Assembly (NCBI RefSeq): GCF_015775515.1
Contig: NZ_CP065383.1
Coordinates: forward strand, 2,232,001-2,296,000
Reading direction: 5' to 3'
DNA from: Atribacter laminatus
Lineage (GTDB): Bacteria; Atribacterota; Atribacteria; Atribacterales; Atribacteraceae
Length of the DNA stretch: 64,000 nucleotides
The stretch's first letter is position 1, and the number at the start of each line of letters is the position of its first letter. Position numbers and translations under genes: made by a program. A model generated the notes under the pieces. That model ran no database searches, was not told where the DNA came from, and saw only the letters and a program-made list of their open reading frames with translations. Below are positions 1-8,918 of this stretch, piece after piece.

Positions 1-326
1 CAGTTGAAATACGTCTCAATACCACCGTTGTTGAAATCAAAGATGGTGAAGTAGTCCTGATGAACGATGTTTTTGAAAAAGAAACCATTGCTATAGACAC
101 TGTCGTATTAGCAAAAACCGAACCAAATACCGAACTATATGATAGTTTGCTGGCAGCCGGCCTCAATGTCGTTAACATGGGTGATTCTAATTTAGTCAGA
201 AACGTACGAGGGGCAATGACTGATGGTGCCAATGCCGGATTAATGATAGATGGAGACGTTTTTATGAATGCGAACAATGCTCTTTCCCGTGCGTTACCTT
301 ATGATGTAAAACTTCAGATGAAATAA
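1..326 (+). CDS. C-terminal fragment of an FAD/NADH:flavin oxidoreductase
   Basis: The reading frame is open from base 3, so only the last ~107 codons are present. The visible part resembles the C-terminal nucleotide-binding half of two-domain Old Yellow Enzyme-type reductases (2,4-dienoyl-CoA reductase / enoate reductase group): a beta strand leading to VVLAKTEPN, then NMGDSNLVRNVRGAMTDGAN, matching the family pattern in which GD precedes the last helix that closes the FAD/NAD site. Substrate cannot be told. It lies upstream of a sugar isomerase and sugar transporter on the same strand, but a 264-base gap with a G/C-run hairpin separates them. Family assignment rests on a short fragment. Confidence 0.6.
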   Translation, partial: VEIRLNTTVVEIKDGEVVLMNDVFEKETIAIDTVVLAKTEPNTELYDSLLAAGLNVVNMGDSNLVRNVRGAMTDGANAGLMIDGDVFMNANNALSRALPYDVKLQMK

Positions 327-424
327 TCATGCCAATTCTATAGGGATTATCAAACAGTTGATGAAAAGGATATGATATAGAAATAAAATCTTTTATTCAT
401 TAAAATGGTTTTATGAAAAGGGTT

Positions 425-470
425 GAGGGGGGTTTGAATTGTTGAAAAGAAGAAGTAAGCCCCCCTTAGC
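425..470 (+). terminator. G-run/C-run stem-loop after the oxidoreductase gene
   Basis: A six-G run at 427-432 can pair with a six-C run at 460-465 across a ~27-base loop. The downstream bases are only moderately T-rich, so it is either a weak terminator or a processing stem. Nothing else recognisable lies between 327 and 570. Confidence 0.35.
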
Positions 471-590
471 CTTATTTCAATGAAAAAGTGACTTTTATTT
501 GAACAATCTCAAGTAATTATTTTAAACTTCACTGAATATAGTCTAAATATTAATCACGGATCGTGGCATCGGTGAGGAGGATAGATATCT

Positions 591-1508
591 ATGTTTAAAC
601 TTGGTTTTGTCAGTGCGATTTTATCCGATTTAAGTTTTGAAGAAGTGGTTGATTTTGCGTCCATTAATGGATATGCCTGTGTTGAAATGCTTTGTTGGCC
701 AAAGGGAAAGGCAGAAAGAAGATATGCTGGTGTTACCCATATTGATGTTAATGATTTGGATGAACAAAAGATCAAATCAATAAAAAAATACGCTAGGGAG
801 AAGAATGTTGAAATATCAGCATTGGGCTATTACCCTAATCCTCTTGATCCTGACACAGAAAAAAGGAAATATTATATTGAACACATTAAGAAAGTCATTA
901 CCGCAGCAGCAAAACTCGGACTCAAAAATGTGAATACCTTTGTTGGGAAAGATAAGAATAAGAATATTGAAGAAAATTTTAAAATCTTCAAAAAAGTATG
1001 GCCAGCAATTATAAAACACGCTGAACAAAGTAAAATAATGATTGGAATTGAAAATTGTCCCATGTTTTTTACCAATGACGAGTGGCCAGGGGGAAATAAT
1101 TTGGCAACTACTCCAGCGATTTGGAGAAGAATGTTTGAAGAAATAAAAAGTGATAATTTTGGCTTGAATTATGATCCTTCCCACTTGCTCTGGCAGCAGA
1201 TTGATTATATAAAACCTATTTATGAGTTTAAGGACAAAATTTTCCACGCTCACATTAAAGATGCTAAAGTTTTTCAAAATAAATTAGATGAGGTTGGAAT
1301 TCTGGCTACGCCTTTGGAGTTTCATGCACCTAAACTACCAGGGTTGGGAGATGTAAACTGGGGGAAATTCGTTTCTGCTCTCACTGATATTGGTTACCAA
1401 GGCAGTGTCTGCGTAGAAGTGGAAGATCGGTCTTTTGAAGATTCCTTAGATTCTCGAAAAAAATCATTGATTTTAAGCAAGCAGTACCTCAATCAGTATG
1501 TGGTTTAA
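591..1508 (+). CDS. sugar phosphate isomerase/epimerase (TIM-barrel, AP endonuclease 2 superfamily)
   Basis: A 305-residue protein of the xylose-isomerase-like TIM-barrel family (PF01261), which interconverts or epimerises sugars and inositols using a divalent metal. Visible metal-site segments are GIENCP (Glu in a mid-barrel strand, ~residue 155), NYDPSHLLW (Asp/His, ~200), HAHIKDAK (His, ~222) and the terminal VEVED strand (~285). The start is supported by a strong GAGGAGG 11 bases upstream. It precedes a CUT2 sugar ABC transporter on the same strand, so it probably acts on the imported sugar. The exact substrate is not deducible. Codon use looks like its neighbours. Confidence 0.85.
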   Translation: MFKLGFVSAILSDLSFEEVVDFASINGYACVEMLCWPKGKAERRYAGVTHIDVNDLDEQKIKSIKKYAREKNVEISALGYYPNPLDPDTEKRKYYIEHIKKVITAAAKLGLKNVNTFVGKDKNKNIEENFKIFKKVWPAIIKHAEQSKIMIGIENCPMFFTNDEWPGGNNLATTPAIWRRMFEEIKSDNFGLNYDPSHLLWQQIDYIKPIYEFKDKIFHAHIKDAKVFQNKLDEVGILATPLEFHAPKLPGLGDVNWGKFVSALTDIGYQGSVCVEVEDRSFEDSLDSRKKSLILSKQYLNQYVV

Positions 1509-1633
1509 AATAATTCATAAGTTTTATTCTATGATAATATTTACTGAAGAGGGAGGTGAAATAGAAGAAAAATATAGATGAGAATGAAGAAGTTCGTTCT
1601 TTTTAGATTTTAAATTAAGAGGAGGTTACTATT

Positions 1634-2680
1634 ATGATTAAAAGAATATCAAAGCTCGTTACTCTCTTAGTAGCTTTTGGATTGGTTTTTGCATTTTCAG
1701 TTGGAAGTTTTGCTCAGGAACCGCCAGTGGTAGGTATTTCTACTGGTTCATCAGGTACTTCTTGGCGAAATATCATGATTGCAGCTTTGGAAGAAGTAGG
1801 GAATGAATATAAAGCTGCCGGTAAAATTGCAGATTATAAAATTGTCAACAATATAACTAATGGTGATGCAACTGAGCAAGCGAACATCCTGCGTGATTTT
1901 ATATCCCAAGGTGTAGATATCATTATGGTTAACCCTAATTCACCAGACGCCCTGAATGGTGTCATCAGCGAAGCTCAGGATGAAGGAATCTTAGTTATTG
2001 CCTACGATGCCACCGTTACCGCTCCTAACGTTCTCAATGTTACGTTGGACCACTATGCATGGAATACCAAGAATGCTGAATACATTTGTTCAACACTGCA
2101 AAAAGGGAATGCTATCCAAATTTACGGCTTGGATGGTCATCCAGCAAATAACGATCGAATTCGAGCAACCGATGATGTTTTGAAAAAATACCCGGACATT
2201 AAATTAATAGCCAACACAACTGGTGGTTGGGATCAAACCAAAGCGAAAGAAGTGGCAACACAGATTATCGGTTCTGGTCAGCAAATTGATGCAGTGTTTA
2301 CCCAGGATGGTATGGCTTTTGGTGTTTTATCGGCCTTCCTTGATGCCAACAAGCTTCCCAAAGTCATGTTTGGTGATCCTGGAACCGCTTTCTTTAAAGA
2401 ATGGAAGAAATTAAGAGACCAGGGTGCTGATTTCAAAGCTTGTGCTCAACCGAATCCTCCAGGAATCGGCGGGACGGCTTTCCGTATGGCATTACAGCTT
2501 TATAATGGAAAGAATTTTAAAACAGGAATATTAGTTGACAATACCTATTTCTACAAAGTTGGGATGTTTATTACCGATGATAATTTCGATGAAGGCTGGG
2601 AGCTCCTGAAAGATCAGCCCGATGATTTCTTATTAAGCGAAATTATGCCAGAAGATCAAGTTGCCGAACTTTTTGAGTAA
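1634..2680 (+). CDS. sugar ABC transporter substrate-binding protein (RbsB/CUT2 type)
   Basis: A 348-residue periplasmic sugar-binding protein. Residues 1-27 form a signal peptide (Lys/Arg start, hydrophobic stretch VTLLVAFGLVFAFSVGSFA, cleavage near FA-QE). No lipobox cysteine is seen. The mature part has the type I binding-protein layout of ribose/galactose binders: VGISTGSSGTSWR, then the VNPNSPDAL strand and the interlobe hinge region. The RBS is AGAGGAGG 6-7 bases before ATG. It is the first gene of a binding protein-ATPase-permease-permease operon. A G/C stem-loop lies just after its stop, and an additional unused Shine-Dalgarno-like site lies ~78 bases before the start. Confidence 0.9.
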   Translation: MIKRISKLVTLLVAFGLVFAFSVGSFAQEPPVVGISTGSSGTSWRNIMIAALEEVGNEYKAAGKIADYKIVNNITNGDATEQANILRDFISQGVDIIMVNPNSPDALNGVISEAQDEGILVIAYDATVTAPNVLNVTLDHYAWNTKNAEYICSTLQKGNAIQIYGLDGHPANNDRIRATDDVLKKYPDIKLIANTTGGWDQTKAKEVATQIIGSGQQIDAVFTQDGMAFGVLSAFLDANKLPKVMFGDPGTAFFKEWKKLRDQGADFKACAQPNPPGIGGTAFRMALQLYNGKNFKTGILVDNTYFYKVGMFITDDNFDEGWELLKDQPDDFLLSEIMPEDQVAELFE

Positions 2681-2715
2681 AAAATCCAGTTTCATAGCTG
2701 ATTAGTGAGTTAAAA

Positions 2716-2748
2716 AGGGGGGGGAGGCTAGTGTTTTTGACCCCCCCT
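2716..2748 (+). terminator. stem-loop between binding-protein and ATPase genes
   Basis: An eight-G run (2717-2724) faces a seven-C run (2741-2747), giving a GC-only stem with a ~16-base loop. The T-run begins only after an extra A-rich spacer, so it looks like a partial terminator or an mRNA 3'-end protector that favours the binding-protein transcript. Confidence 0.5.
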
Positions 2749-2787
2749 AGTGGGAAAAAAAGTTTTTTATATTTTATAAGGTGAGTG

Positions 2788-4287
2788 ATGGCTGTGTTAG
2801 TCCTGGAAGCCAAAGGTATTAAAAAAAGATTTGGAGGAGTTGTTGCTCTTTCCGATGGAAATTTGCGCTGTTATCAGGGACGAATTACTGGTCTTTTAGG
2901 AGCGAATGGTTCGGGGAAAAGCACTATTTCCAAGATTATTACCGGTGTTTATTCTGCCGATGAAGGAGAAATAATTTATAATGGTAAATCAGTAAAATAC
3001 CGCAATCCCAGCGAAGCCAGGAAAGATGGAATCTCTATGGTATTCCAAAATCTAAGCTTAGTACCGGATTTAACCGTATGGCAAAACATTGTGCTGGGTG
3101 CTGAACAAAAAAATGGAATATTTTTAGACAATATCCATGCCAAAGAACTCTCAAAAAAAATTTTAAGCCAACTTCTCCCAGACTTGGATATCAACAAAAA
3201 AATAAGTGAATTGAACCCTGGAGAGATGCAAATCGTTGAAATAGCCAAAGCAATTTCTGAAGACCCCAAGCTTCTCATTCTTGATGAGCCAACCGCAGCT
3301 TTAGAACAAGCTCAAGTAAAAAGCCTCTTTATTTCTATGAAAAGTTTAGCCCAGAAGGGAGTAGCAATGATCTTTACTTCCCATCGTCTATGGGAAGTTA
3401 TGGAAATCTGTGATGATGTAACCATTTTTAGAAATGGAGAAAACGTAGCGAACATCGATTTTGCTGAAGATGAAAGAGATCCAGAAAGAATTGTGAGTTA
3501 TATTACCGGGGAAACCCAAAAAGTATCCAGTGAAAAAAAAGTAAGTGAGAATACCAATGAAGTTGTCCTTCGAATAAATAATTTAAATTATGGAAAAATT
3601 TTAAAAGATATTTCCTTTGATTTAAAAAAAGGAGAAATTTTGGGAATTGGGGGGTTGGCTGGTCAAGGACAGCACGAACTGATGTTGGCACTAGCTGGGA
3701 GTTTTCCTGGTTTACGTTGTGAAGCAACCATTATGGATAAAAAAATCCGATTGAATAAACCAGCTAATGCAATAAAAAATGGGATTTTACTCGTTCCCGG
3801 TGATAAGCATTTAGAAGGTTTATTTTTAAATCATTCGGTATTTGATAATATGATTTTCCCGAAAATGGGGAACCAAAAACACCCTTTGTTTGTTCCTTTC
3901 AAAAAATATCGGAATGAATGTGAACAAGTGATTGATGTCCTTTCTATTAAAACTTCGAACATTGATATGCCGGTTGAAACCCTATCCGGCGGAAACCAAC
4001 AAAAAGTTGTAGTCGGGAAATGGTTATCTTTTGATACCAACGTTCTCTTATTAGCCGATCCGGCGAAGGGGGTAGATGTAGGAGCAAAAAGAGATCTCTA
4101 TCAATTTATCGTCAACCAGGTTCGCGATACAAAAATGAGTGTTATATTATATGCGAGTGATAATGAAGAATTAATCCAATACTGCGATAGAATATTAATC
4201 ATGTATGAAGGCCAAATCGTAGCAACACTTGAGGGTGATGAAATAACTGATGAAGCTATTGTGGCTAGTTCAATGAGGATAAAATAA
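2788..4287 (+). CDS. sugar ABC transporter ATPase, double-domain (RbsA/MglA type)
   Basis: A ~499-residue protein with two ABC domains in tandem, as is usual for CUT2 ATPases. Domain 1 has Walker A GANGSGKST (~38-46), signature LNPGEMQ and Walker B LLILDEPTAAL. Domain 2 has a degenerate Walker A (GLAGQGQHE), which is normal for RbsA-type second domains, an intact LSGGNQQKVVVGKWL signature and a LLLADPAKGVD Walker B. A GTG three bases earlier is possible, but ATG at 2788 fits the AAGGTG site better. It powers the two permeases that follow. Confidence 0.92.
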   Translation: MAVLVLEAKGIKKRFGGVVALSDGNLRCYQGRITGLLGANGSGKSTISKIITGVYSADEGEIIYNGKSVKYRNPSEARKDGISMVFQNLSLVPDLTVWQNIVLGAEQKNGIFLDNIHAKELSKKILSQLLPDLDINKKISELNPGEMQIVEIAKAISEDPKLLILDEPTAALEQAQVKSLFISMKSLAQKGVAMIFTSHRLWEVMEICDDVTIFRNGENVANIDFAEDERDPERIVSYITGETQKVSSEKKVSENTNEVVLRINNLNYGKILKDISFDLKKGEILGIGGLAGQGQHELMLALAGSFPGLRCEATIMDKKIRLNKPANAIKNGILLVPGDKHLEGLFLNHSVFDNMIFPKMGNQKHPLFVPFKKYRNECEQVIDVLSIKTSNIDMPVETLSGGNQQKVVVGKWLSFDTNVLLLADPAKGVDVGAKRDLYQFIVNQVRDTKMSVILYASDNEELIQYCDRILIMYEGQIVATLEGDEITDEAIVASSMRIK

Positions 4288-4311
4288 AAGATAGGGCGTG
4301 AAAAGAAGGGA

Positions 4312-5328
4312 ATGAGCAAAATAATTAAAGCAGAACCAAATACTTCCTTCATCAAGAGTATATTTAAGCCTGAATACTCCAATTTATTAATTCTCATTGT
4401 GATGTTTACTATAACCGCTGTTCTACAAAAGAATTTTTTCGAAATTAAAGCCATTGTTCGAAATATCAACGCTTTTATGCCTTTAATACTTCTTACCATG
4501 GGTGGAGCAGTCGTTATTATATCTGGTGGTTTAGATCTCTCGGCAGGTTCAGCGCTCTCACTTTTTACTTGTGTCTTAACAACGGTTATGAAGAAGAACG
4601 ATCCAGTAACTGGAATTTATGCATTGATTATTACATTAGGCGTGGCAATATTAGTTGGAGTTATCAATGGAATCGGGATTGGATATTTAAGAATCCCTCC
4701 GGTTATTGTAACCTTCGCCACGTCTTATATGTGGCTGGGGATAGCTTTATTCTTAAGGCCTACTCCCGGTGGAGAATCGGTTGATTGGTTTAAGGGCTTT
4801 TATAATTTCAATGCAGTGCAAGGGGCACCAGAAATTTTGAAGAAATTTGGTAATTATATTCCGCCAGCCTTAATCCTCATTTTAATTGCTTGTTTTCTTT
4901 GGTTCATTATTAGCAAAACCAAAACTGGGCGATATATTTATGCAGTGGGAAGCAGTAATGACAGTGCGTATGCCAGTGGAATTAATACAGCTAAAATCCA
5001 ATTGATGGCTTGTGTTATCAATTCAATTTTCATTTTTTTAGCAGCTTTGTTTTTTGTAGGCCAAAATCAGTCGGGAGATGCCCGGATGGGAGACCCTCTG
5101 ACTTTGAGAGCAATAGCCTCAGCAGTTGTTGGAGGAATTGCTTTGACCGGTGGGCGTGGAAGCGTCTATTTTGCCTTGGTTGGAGCATTGATTATGAGTT
5201 TTGTTAATAAGATTATATTTTTTGCAAATATCCCCAATGCTTACCAGACTCTGGTTTCTGGTTTAATAGTTATCATCGCCATTGCTGGACCAATTGCTTA
5301 TACTCTGTATAACAGAGAAAGAGCTTGA
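4312..5328 (+). CDS. sugar ABC transporter permease (RbsC family), first copy
   Basis: A 338-residue integral membrane protein with about 8-10 hydrophobic segments. It carries the family hallmark GGLDLSAGS after the second helix (~residues 70-78) and the ALTGGRGS loop near residue 285 typical of branched-chain/ribose-type (BPD_transp_2) permeases. An AAGAAGGGA site precedes the ATG. It lies 24 bases after the ATPase and overlaps the RBS of the second permease, so it is co-transcribed. Two different permeases in one operon suggest a heterodimeric channel. Confidence 0.92.
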   Translation: MSKIIKAEPNTSFIKSIFKPEYSNLLILIVMFTITAVLQKNFFEIKAIVRNINAFMPLILLTMGGAVVIISGGLDLSAGSALSLFTCVLTTVMKKNDPVTGIYALIITLGVAILVGVINGIGIGYLRIPPVIVTFATSYMWLGIALFLRPTPGGESVDWFKGFYNFNAVQGAPEILKKFGNYIPPALILILIACFLWFIISKTKTGRYIYAVGSSNDSAYASGINTAKIQLMACVINSIFIFLAALFFVGQNQSGDARMGDPLTLRAIASAVVGGIALTGGRGSVYFALVGALIMSFVNKIIFFANIPNAYQTLVSGLIVIIAIAGPIAYTLYNRERA

Positions 5329-5342
5329 GGAGAAGAGAAGAA

Positions 5343-6326
5343 ATGGGAGTTGAACTAAACCGACCGAAGTCAATACCTCTGATAATTTTTGAAAAATATA
5401 AGAAAGTGGTAGTCGCTTTTATCTTAATCATCCTTCTCTTTGTTTTGGGTGAAATTATTTTATCCAACTTTTTAAGAGTGGATCAGGTTTTATTGACTTT
5501 AAAGCTTGCCTCATTTACTGCTTTTTTTGCCCTCTGTCAAATGATTGTCATTGCTGCCGGAGGTGGTGGTTTAGATTTGTCAGTAGGATATATGGCTACT
5601 ATGACGGCGGTATTCACTGCTAGTATGATGGATGGACAAAATGGAAATCTATGGTTGGCAATTATCGTTGCTTTAGCTTTTGGAATTGCCGTTGGTCTCT
5701 CTAACGGATTGTTAACTGCCTATTTAAAACTACCTCCGTTAGTTGTTACCATGGCCATGGCTAATATTCTTCAGGGTATTATTAACGTTTATACCGCTGG
5801 AAGAAATATCACTGGAAAACCATCACCAGTTTTGACCATTATTGCTGCGAAATCGACCGGTAGTTTTCCGAATGTGGTGTTTATTTTAATAACTCTCACT
5901 ATTTTAGTCATGATTGTATTGAATAAAACTAAATTAGGTATGATACTTTTTGGAGTTGGGTCTAATGAAAGAACCGCCTATCTTAGTGGTTTTAATGTCA
6001 AGTTGGTGAGATGCATTGCGTTTACTATCAGTGGAGTATTAGCCAGCCTGATAGGATTATTATTAATTGGTAATATGGGGATCGCTTTCAAAGATATGGG
6101 TTCGAATTATGTTATGCCCAGTATTGCTGCTGCAGTGGTTGGTGGTGTTTCTTTAACCGGTGGCGACGGCAATTATTTTGGAGTTATTTTAGGAGCCATT
6201 TTTTTACAAACCCTCACTAATCTCTTGATCGCAATGGGTTGGGGAGATGCCGGAAAATGGTTGGGGTTTGGAATCGTCCTCTTTGCCCTGCTGATTGTTT
6301 ATGTAAGTAATCGAAGGACCCGGTAA
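5343..6326 (+). CDS. sugar ABC transporter permease (RbsC family), second copy
   Basis: A ~327-residue BPD_transp_2 permease related to the preceding one. It shows GGGLDLSVGYMA (~70), a conserved LPPLVVTMAM helix and SLTGGDGNYFG near the C-terminus. An in-frame TTG exists at 5325, but ATG 5343 is chosen because GAGGAGAAGAG sits 8-15 bases upstream, inside the end of the first permease gene. This is the last gene of the operon. Downstream sequence is repeat-rich and includes a CCCCCTTT/AAAGGGGG hairpin that may end the transcript. Confidence 0.9.
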   Translation: MGVELNRPKSIPLIIFEKYKKVVVAFILIILLFVLGEIILSNFLRVDQVLLTLKLASFTAFFALCQMIVIAAGGGGLDLSVGYMATMTAVFTASMMDGQNGNLWLAIIVALAFGIAVGLSNGLLTAYLKLPPLVVTMAMANILQGIINVYTAGRNITGKPSPVLTIIAAKSTGSFPNVVFILITLTILVMIVLNKTKLGMILFGVGSNERTAYLSGFNVKLVRCIAFTISGVLASLIGLLLIGNMGIAFKDMGSNYVMPSIAAAVVGGVSLTGGDGNYFGVILGAIFLQTLTNLLIAMGWGDAGKWLGFGIVLFALLIVYVSNRRTR

Positions 6327-6389
6327 AGAAAAATCACTCTTCATTGATCGCTGTATTTCAAGGATAAATCTTCATGCTGCTTTGCAACG

Positions 6390-6833
6390 CCAGATGACAA
6401 TGAAAAAATTGTATGTCGATCAATTTCCCCCTTTAGAAAAGGGGGTTAGGGGGATTTGAGTTTTTTACTGCTCCGTCATTGCGAGGAACGAAGTGACGTG
6501 GCAATCTCATCCACCCAATCAGTCATTCTGAGGAGCGTCTTGTGCGACGTGAGAATCTCATCCTTTTCAATTCCCCAGTTCCACGATTCCTCAATTCCAC
6601 AACATATAAAAGATGAGATCCTCGCGCCCTCGAAAAGTGAGGGCTCAGGATGTAGTCTTTATTAATCATTTCGGGATTTTCAGGATAGACCTTCATGCCA
6701 CTTTGGTGGCACCAGATGACAATGAAAAAATTGTATGTCGATCAATTTCCCCCTTTAGAAAAGGGGGTTAGGGGGGATTTGAGTTTTTTACTGCTCCGTC
6801 ATTGCGAGGAACGAAGTGACGTGGCAATCTCAT
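6390..6833. repeat. duplicated repeat block in the 6327-7121 gap
   Basis: This 795-base gene-free gap is filled by dispersed repeats. A ~121-base segment at 6390-6510 recurs almost unchanged at 6712-6833 in the same orientation (one extra G in the second copy). Each copy runs from CCAGATGACAATGAA through a CCCCCTTT-AAAGGGGG hairpin to a palindrome beginning CGTCATTGCGAGG. Between and after the copies lie further palindromes of the same scaffold at 6522-6562, 6612-6654 and 6863-6906. The short reading frame across them encodes only repeat translation and is not a gene. Confidence 0.85.
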
Positions 6834-7121
6834 TTAGAAAAATTTTTGTAAAACAATAAAAAGGATGAGGTCCTCACGACTTTTGAATACGAAGCCTCAC
6901 GATGACGTGTTTATTAATCATTCCGGGATTTTTTGAATAGAATAATAATTTTAGGTTTTAAAAATGATAAAGATTTGAAACTTTAAATGATTAATAGACG
7001 TAAACCTATAATGCTGTTCTATAAAGAATAAAATAATTTCTTATATAATAGTAAATGTTGTAACTAAAGAGAAAAATAAGGTTTAAAGGAATAAAATTAG
7101 TAAAAAAAGGTTTAACTTAAA

Positions 7122-7571
7122 ATGAAGATCATTGCTGAAAACCGAAAAGCACGACATCTTTATCAAATCATTGATACCTTAGAAGCTGGCATCGAACTCA
7201 AAGGGACCGAGGTCAAATCTCTCAGAAATCATTTAGTCAATATGACCGATGCCTTTTGTCGGGGAAAAGATGGAGAGTTGTGGTTAATGAATCTCCACAT
7301 TTCTCCCTATGTATTTGGGAATTTATACAATCATGATCCGTTACGGAGTCGAAGATTGTTATTACATAAAAAAGAATCGATACGTTGGTCATCGTTATCC
7401 GAACAGAAGGGTTTGACAATCGTTCCGATTCGTTTATACTTTAATGATAGAGGAAGAGCAAAAGTCGAAATTGCTTTGGTCAAACCAAAGAAACTGTATG
7501 ATCGACGACAAGAAATTCAAGATCGAGAACAGGAAAGAGAACTACACAGAGCTCAAAAGTATCGAGAATGA
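7122..7571 (+). CDS. smpB: SsrA-binding protein SmpB
   Basis: A 149-residue tmRNA-binding protein, the usual length, that delivers alanyl-tmRNA to stalled ribosomes. It shows the OB-fold hallmarks IAENRKARHLYQI (2-15), EAGIELKGTEVKSLR (22-36) and the C-terminal basic tail after KPKKLYDRRQEI, which inserts into the mRNA channel. The start ATG follows a weak AAGG-containing leader. The tmRNA gene begins 10 bases after its stop, so partner protein and RNA are physically and probably transcriptionally linked. Confidence 0.97.
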   Translation: MKIIAENRKARHLYQIIDTLEAGIELKGTEVKSLRNHLVNMTDAFCRGKDGELWLMNLHISPYVFGNLYNHDPLRSRRLLLHKKESIRWSSLSEQKGLTIVPIRLYFNDRGRAKVEIALVKPKKLYDRRQEIQDREQERELHRAQKYRE

Positions 7572-7580
7572 ATCCGATAT

Positions 7581-7936
7581 GGGGGCGAAATGGTTTCGAC
7601 GGGATTCGGATGGGTTCAATAAGGCGAGTCGAGGTCTCCACCGGGGCTCGTAAAAAGGTGGAAACGATTAAACGCCAACGATAATTTGGCATACGCTGCC
7701 TAATTAGGCAGCACATCTCTCAGCCCACCGTTCGCTAAGCTGAAGAGGTGACGATCAGCGGACTGGTTTTCCGGAAGCGCCTGGGTACCGGAAATAAGAA
7801 AAACCTGGGATAGTGGGTTATCAGGTCCCCGCCTCAAGGATCGATGACTGGCGATAACTCAAAATTGAGGATACACTCGTAGGCTTATTGGATTCATGAA
7901 TTTCGGACGCGGGTTCAACTCCCGCCGCCTCCACCA
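7581..7936 (+). ncRNA. ssrA: transfer-messenger RNA (tmRNA, SsrA)
   Basis: The 5' end GGGGGCG pairs with the 3' CGCCTCC before the encoded A-CCA at 7933-7936. The tRNA-like T-arm GGGTTCAACTCCC is clear. The tag frame starts at GCC 7674 and ends at TAA 7701-7703, coding ANDNLAYAA (full tag with the charged alanine: AANDNLAYAA), ending in the protease-recognised AA. It is a one-piece tmRNA of 356 bases with room for the usual pseudoknots on both sides of the tag. Confidence 0.97.
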
Positions 7937-7954
7937 GTATAAAGGTAGATAAAT

Positions 7955-7996
7955 AATAGCGTAGAGATGAATTCTCTCTACGCTATTTTCTTTTTT
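7955..7996 (+). terminator. intrinsic terminator of ssrA
   Basis: A perfect 13-bp stem (arms 7955-7967 and 7975-7987, loop TGAATTC) is followed by a T-rich tract TTTTCTTTTTT at 7986-7996. This is the cleanest terminator in the window. Confidence 0.9.
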
Positions 7997-8210
7997 AAGG
8001 ATGTTTTAATGAAAGGAAAAGATAGATCCCCATACTGCTTTCATTGCACCAAATAATGATGTAAATACTTTTCTCAAACCGTTATAATGAAAACACTCTC
8101 ATGAAAGGGGATGAATGCCAAATTCAAATCCAAAACAAAAAGAATAAATAAATAACAATTCTTTCAAGGAACAATTTATTGAGAAAAATTATAATATATC
8201 AAGTTTTAGT

Positions 8211-8246
8211 TAATCCAGTAAGGTTTCTATGTTATAATACTTCATC
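8211..8246 (+). promoter_or_regulatory. promoter that may give a leaderless mRNA
   Basis: A perfect TATAAT at 8233-8238 lies 9 bases before the ATG at 8247. The -35 region (around 8210-8215) is weak. Transcription would begin at or within a base or two of the start codon, and no Shine-Dalgarno is present. The rest of 7997-8232 is AT-rich with nothing else recognised. Confidence 0.45.
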
Positions 8247-8918
8247 ATGAAAAAACGACTGGTAGATGTATTTTACGATGTTCAGCCACTTTACATATTT
8301 ATAATTATTGGAAATATAATCAGTGCAATTTATGGATACTATTTTTACTGGGAACAATTTTTTGCTACACCTTGGTATAAATGGATCTTTGTCCCTGATT
8401 GTCCTCTATATGATAGTCTTTTCATAGTTGCCTTCATCCTCATTAAACACAAAAAATCCAATGATTTTCTAAACTTGCTAGTTATTACTAATACGGTTAA
8501 ATACGGTCTTTGGACAATTTTAACTATACCTCTTTTTTCAGAAATGTTTCTCCCCGCTGGTGTTCATACGGCGATTCCATTGTTCGGAAATATAACTTTA
8601 ACTTTCCAGCTGAGCTCACTAAACTGGTTGTTGGTTTTTTTACATGCAATTATGGCTCTACAATCCTTATTGATTTATCCATTTGTTAAAAAATGGACGC
8701 TCGGGATCATATTCGTCATAATAGGGTGGTTATTTGTTAATGACTATTTTGATTATTGGCTGAATACCTATCCAACCGCCCATCTAAACTATATGATTCA
8801 TGATCCTCGCATTAACGCCATTATCGCTCAAAATATATTTGTGAATGTTTTCTTCTTATCTTTATTCTTAATAAAATGGAGACAACAATGGGTTCGCGGC
8901 GAACTGAAGTCCGTTTAA
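8247..8918 (+). CDS. DUF1405 membrane protein (YpjA-like)
   Basis: A 223-residue multi-pass membrane protein with about 6-7 hydrophobic helices. It has the conserved family landmarks WIFVPDCPLYD (~46-56) and LFVNDYFDYWLNTYP (~162-176), which identify the DUF1405 (Bacillus YpjA) family. No function is established for the family. The ATG lacks an SD and sits directly under a TATAAT box. The next gene overlaps its 3' end, so the two are translationally coupled. Confidence 0.8.
   Translation: MKKRLVDVFYDVQPLYIFIIIGNIISAIYGYYFYWEQFFATPWYKWIFVPDCPLYDSLFIVAFILIKHKKSNDFLNLLVITNTVKYGLWTILTIPLFSEMFLPAGVHTAIPLFGNITLTFQLSSLNWLLVFLHAIMALQSLLIYPFVKKWTLGIIFVIIGWLFVNDYFDYWLNTYPTAHLNYMIHDPRINAIIAQNIFVNVFFLSLFLIKWRQQWVRGELKSV

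Noticed and set aside
816-1277. 153-codon minus-strand frame inside the sugar isomerase gene
   Set aside because: Antisense shadow of a well-supported gene on the plus strand.
6456-6665. 69-codon plus-strand reading frame in the 6327-7121 gap
   Set aside because: It reads straight through palindromic repeats (HCEERSDVAIS-type translation seen with such repeats); no start signal and not protein-like.
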